Shown in pieces: positions 63,817-64,000 of a stretch of DNA of 64,000 nucleotides; position 1 is the stretch's first letter; the number at the start of each line of letters is the position of its first letter. The stretch is from Nannocystis punicea. GTDB lineage: Bacteria; Myxococcota_A; Polyangia; Nannocystales; Nannocystaceae. The DNA lies in the NCBI RefSeq assembly GCF_026965555.1, contig NZ_CP114040.1, positions 9,584,001 through 9,648,000 of the forward strand, given 5' to 3'. Both the position numbers and the translations under genes were made by a program. The notes beneath the pieces are model-generated. The model saw only the letters and a list, made by a program, of their open reading frames with translations. It searched no databases and was not told the DNA's origin.

Positions 63817-64000
63817 TCACACGCTGAACCCGCAGCACTCGCTCGCCTTGTCGGGCAACGCCTCGTGCGTCGCGCACACCCCCATCGCCGGGCACGTCAC
63901 GCCGGTCGGCACGCCGTCGATCGAGCATACGCACTCGTCTTGGTCGCACTCCATCGTCTTCGTCGGCTCGTCCGGGCAGAGGATCTCGGCCGAGCACACG
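63817..64000 (-). CDS. C-terminal part of a Cys-rich secreted protein
   Basis: The minus strand is open from the window edge to a stop at 63817-63819. The visible ~60 residues contain EILCPDEPTKTMECDQDECV and CSIDGVPTGVTCPAMGVCAT, then KASECCGFSV, with about nine cysteines, typical of small disulfide-rich repeats in myxobacterial surface proteins. The ATG seen at the edge may be internal; the gene probably continues beyond the window. Confidence 0.5.
   Translation of the reverse strand, partial: VCSAEILCPDEPTKTMECDQDECVCSIDGVPTGVTCPAMGVCATHEALPDKASECCGFSV

Overview
The window looks like chromosomal DNA of a myxobacterium (Myxococcota), most like the Nannocystineae. This is inference from very high GC, roughly a dozen predicted lipoproteins with long Thr/Ser/Asp-rich linkers behind the lipobox Cys, a MYXO-CTERM-type C-terminus (58888-60030), Cys-rich CGDG...CDDGN repeats (8637-10055), Ser/Thr kinases, FHA proteins and an FHA-sigma54 activator. 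No rRNA, tRNA, CRISPR array, transposase or phage gene was seen.

Layout. 1-3172: end of an unknown gene, a block of four ~70-bp direct repeats, a Tat-exported class-V aminotransferase-like enzyme and a lipoprotein. 3575-8394: the most interesting part, a one-directional cassette of P450, class II terpene cyclase, HAD phosphatase and P450. The cyclase carries DNDTT (DxDTT) in place of the usual DxDD, and the HAD gene overlaps it by 4 bp. Together these suggest a split drimenol-type sesquiterpene synthase (cyclisation of farnesyl diphosphate, then dephosphorylation) followed by oxidation by two paralogous P450s. Both edges of the cassette hold gene debris that appears to have lost its 5' part. 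8637-20019: lipoproteins (Cys-rich repeats, CARDB domains, two alpha/beta hydrolases), an uncharacterised 632-aa protein and a rhomboid protease. 20024-30462: a TetR regulator, a 2OG-Fe(II) oxygenase divergent from a methyltransferase, a giant LamG-repeat protein, and a desaturase/acyltransferase pair. 30750-32807: a LysM/peptidoglycan-binding module resembling type VI secretion accessory genes.

33234-43254: an AgmX-like lipoprotein, an FHA-FHA-ABC transporter, a repeat lipoprotein, a GST, and a 1711-aa hybrid of pseudokinase, ATPase, GAF and histidine kinase. 43619-46423: an SDR/AraC divergent pair and a small secreted protein. 46557-51838: a likely signalling operon read on the minus strand as ADYC-domain lipoprotein, Ser/Thr kinase with periplasmic repeats, and FHA-sigma54 activator. 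A fragment of a second copy of the kinase start lies just upstream. 52557-58552: a DUF4184 membrane protein, a possibly frameshifted membrane protein, and two TetR-controlled units with clear palindromic operators. 58888-64000: a MYXO-CTERM protein, an RCC1-repeat lipoprotein, two further lipoproteins and the end of a gene running off the window.

A recurrent short palindrome family (TGTCC-tetraloop-GGACA and GGACATGTCC) lies mostly between convergent gene ends. In one case three copies lie inside a coding region and are translated as V-P/L-E-D-R.
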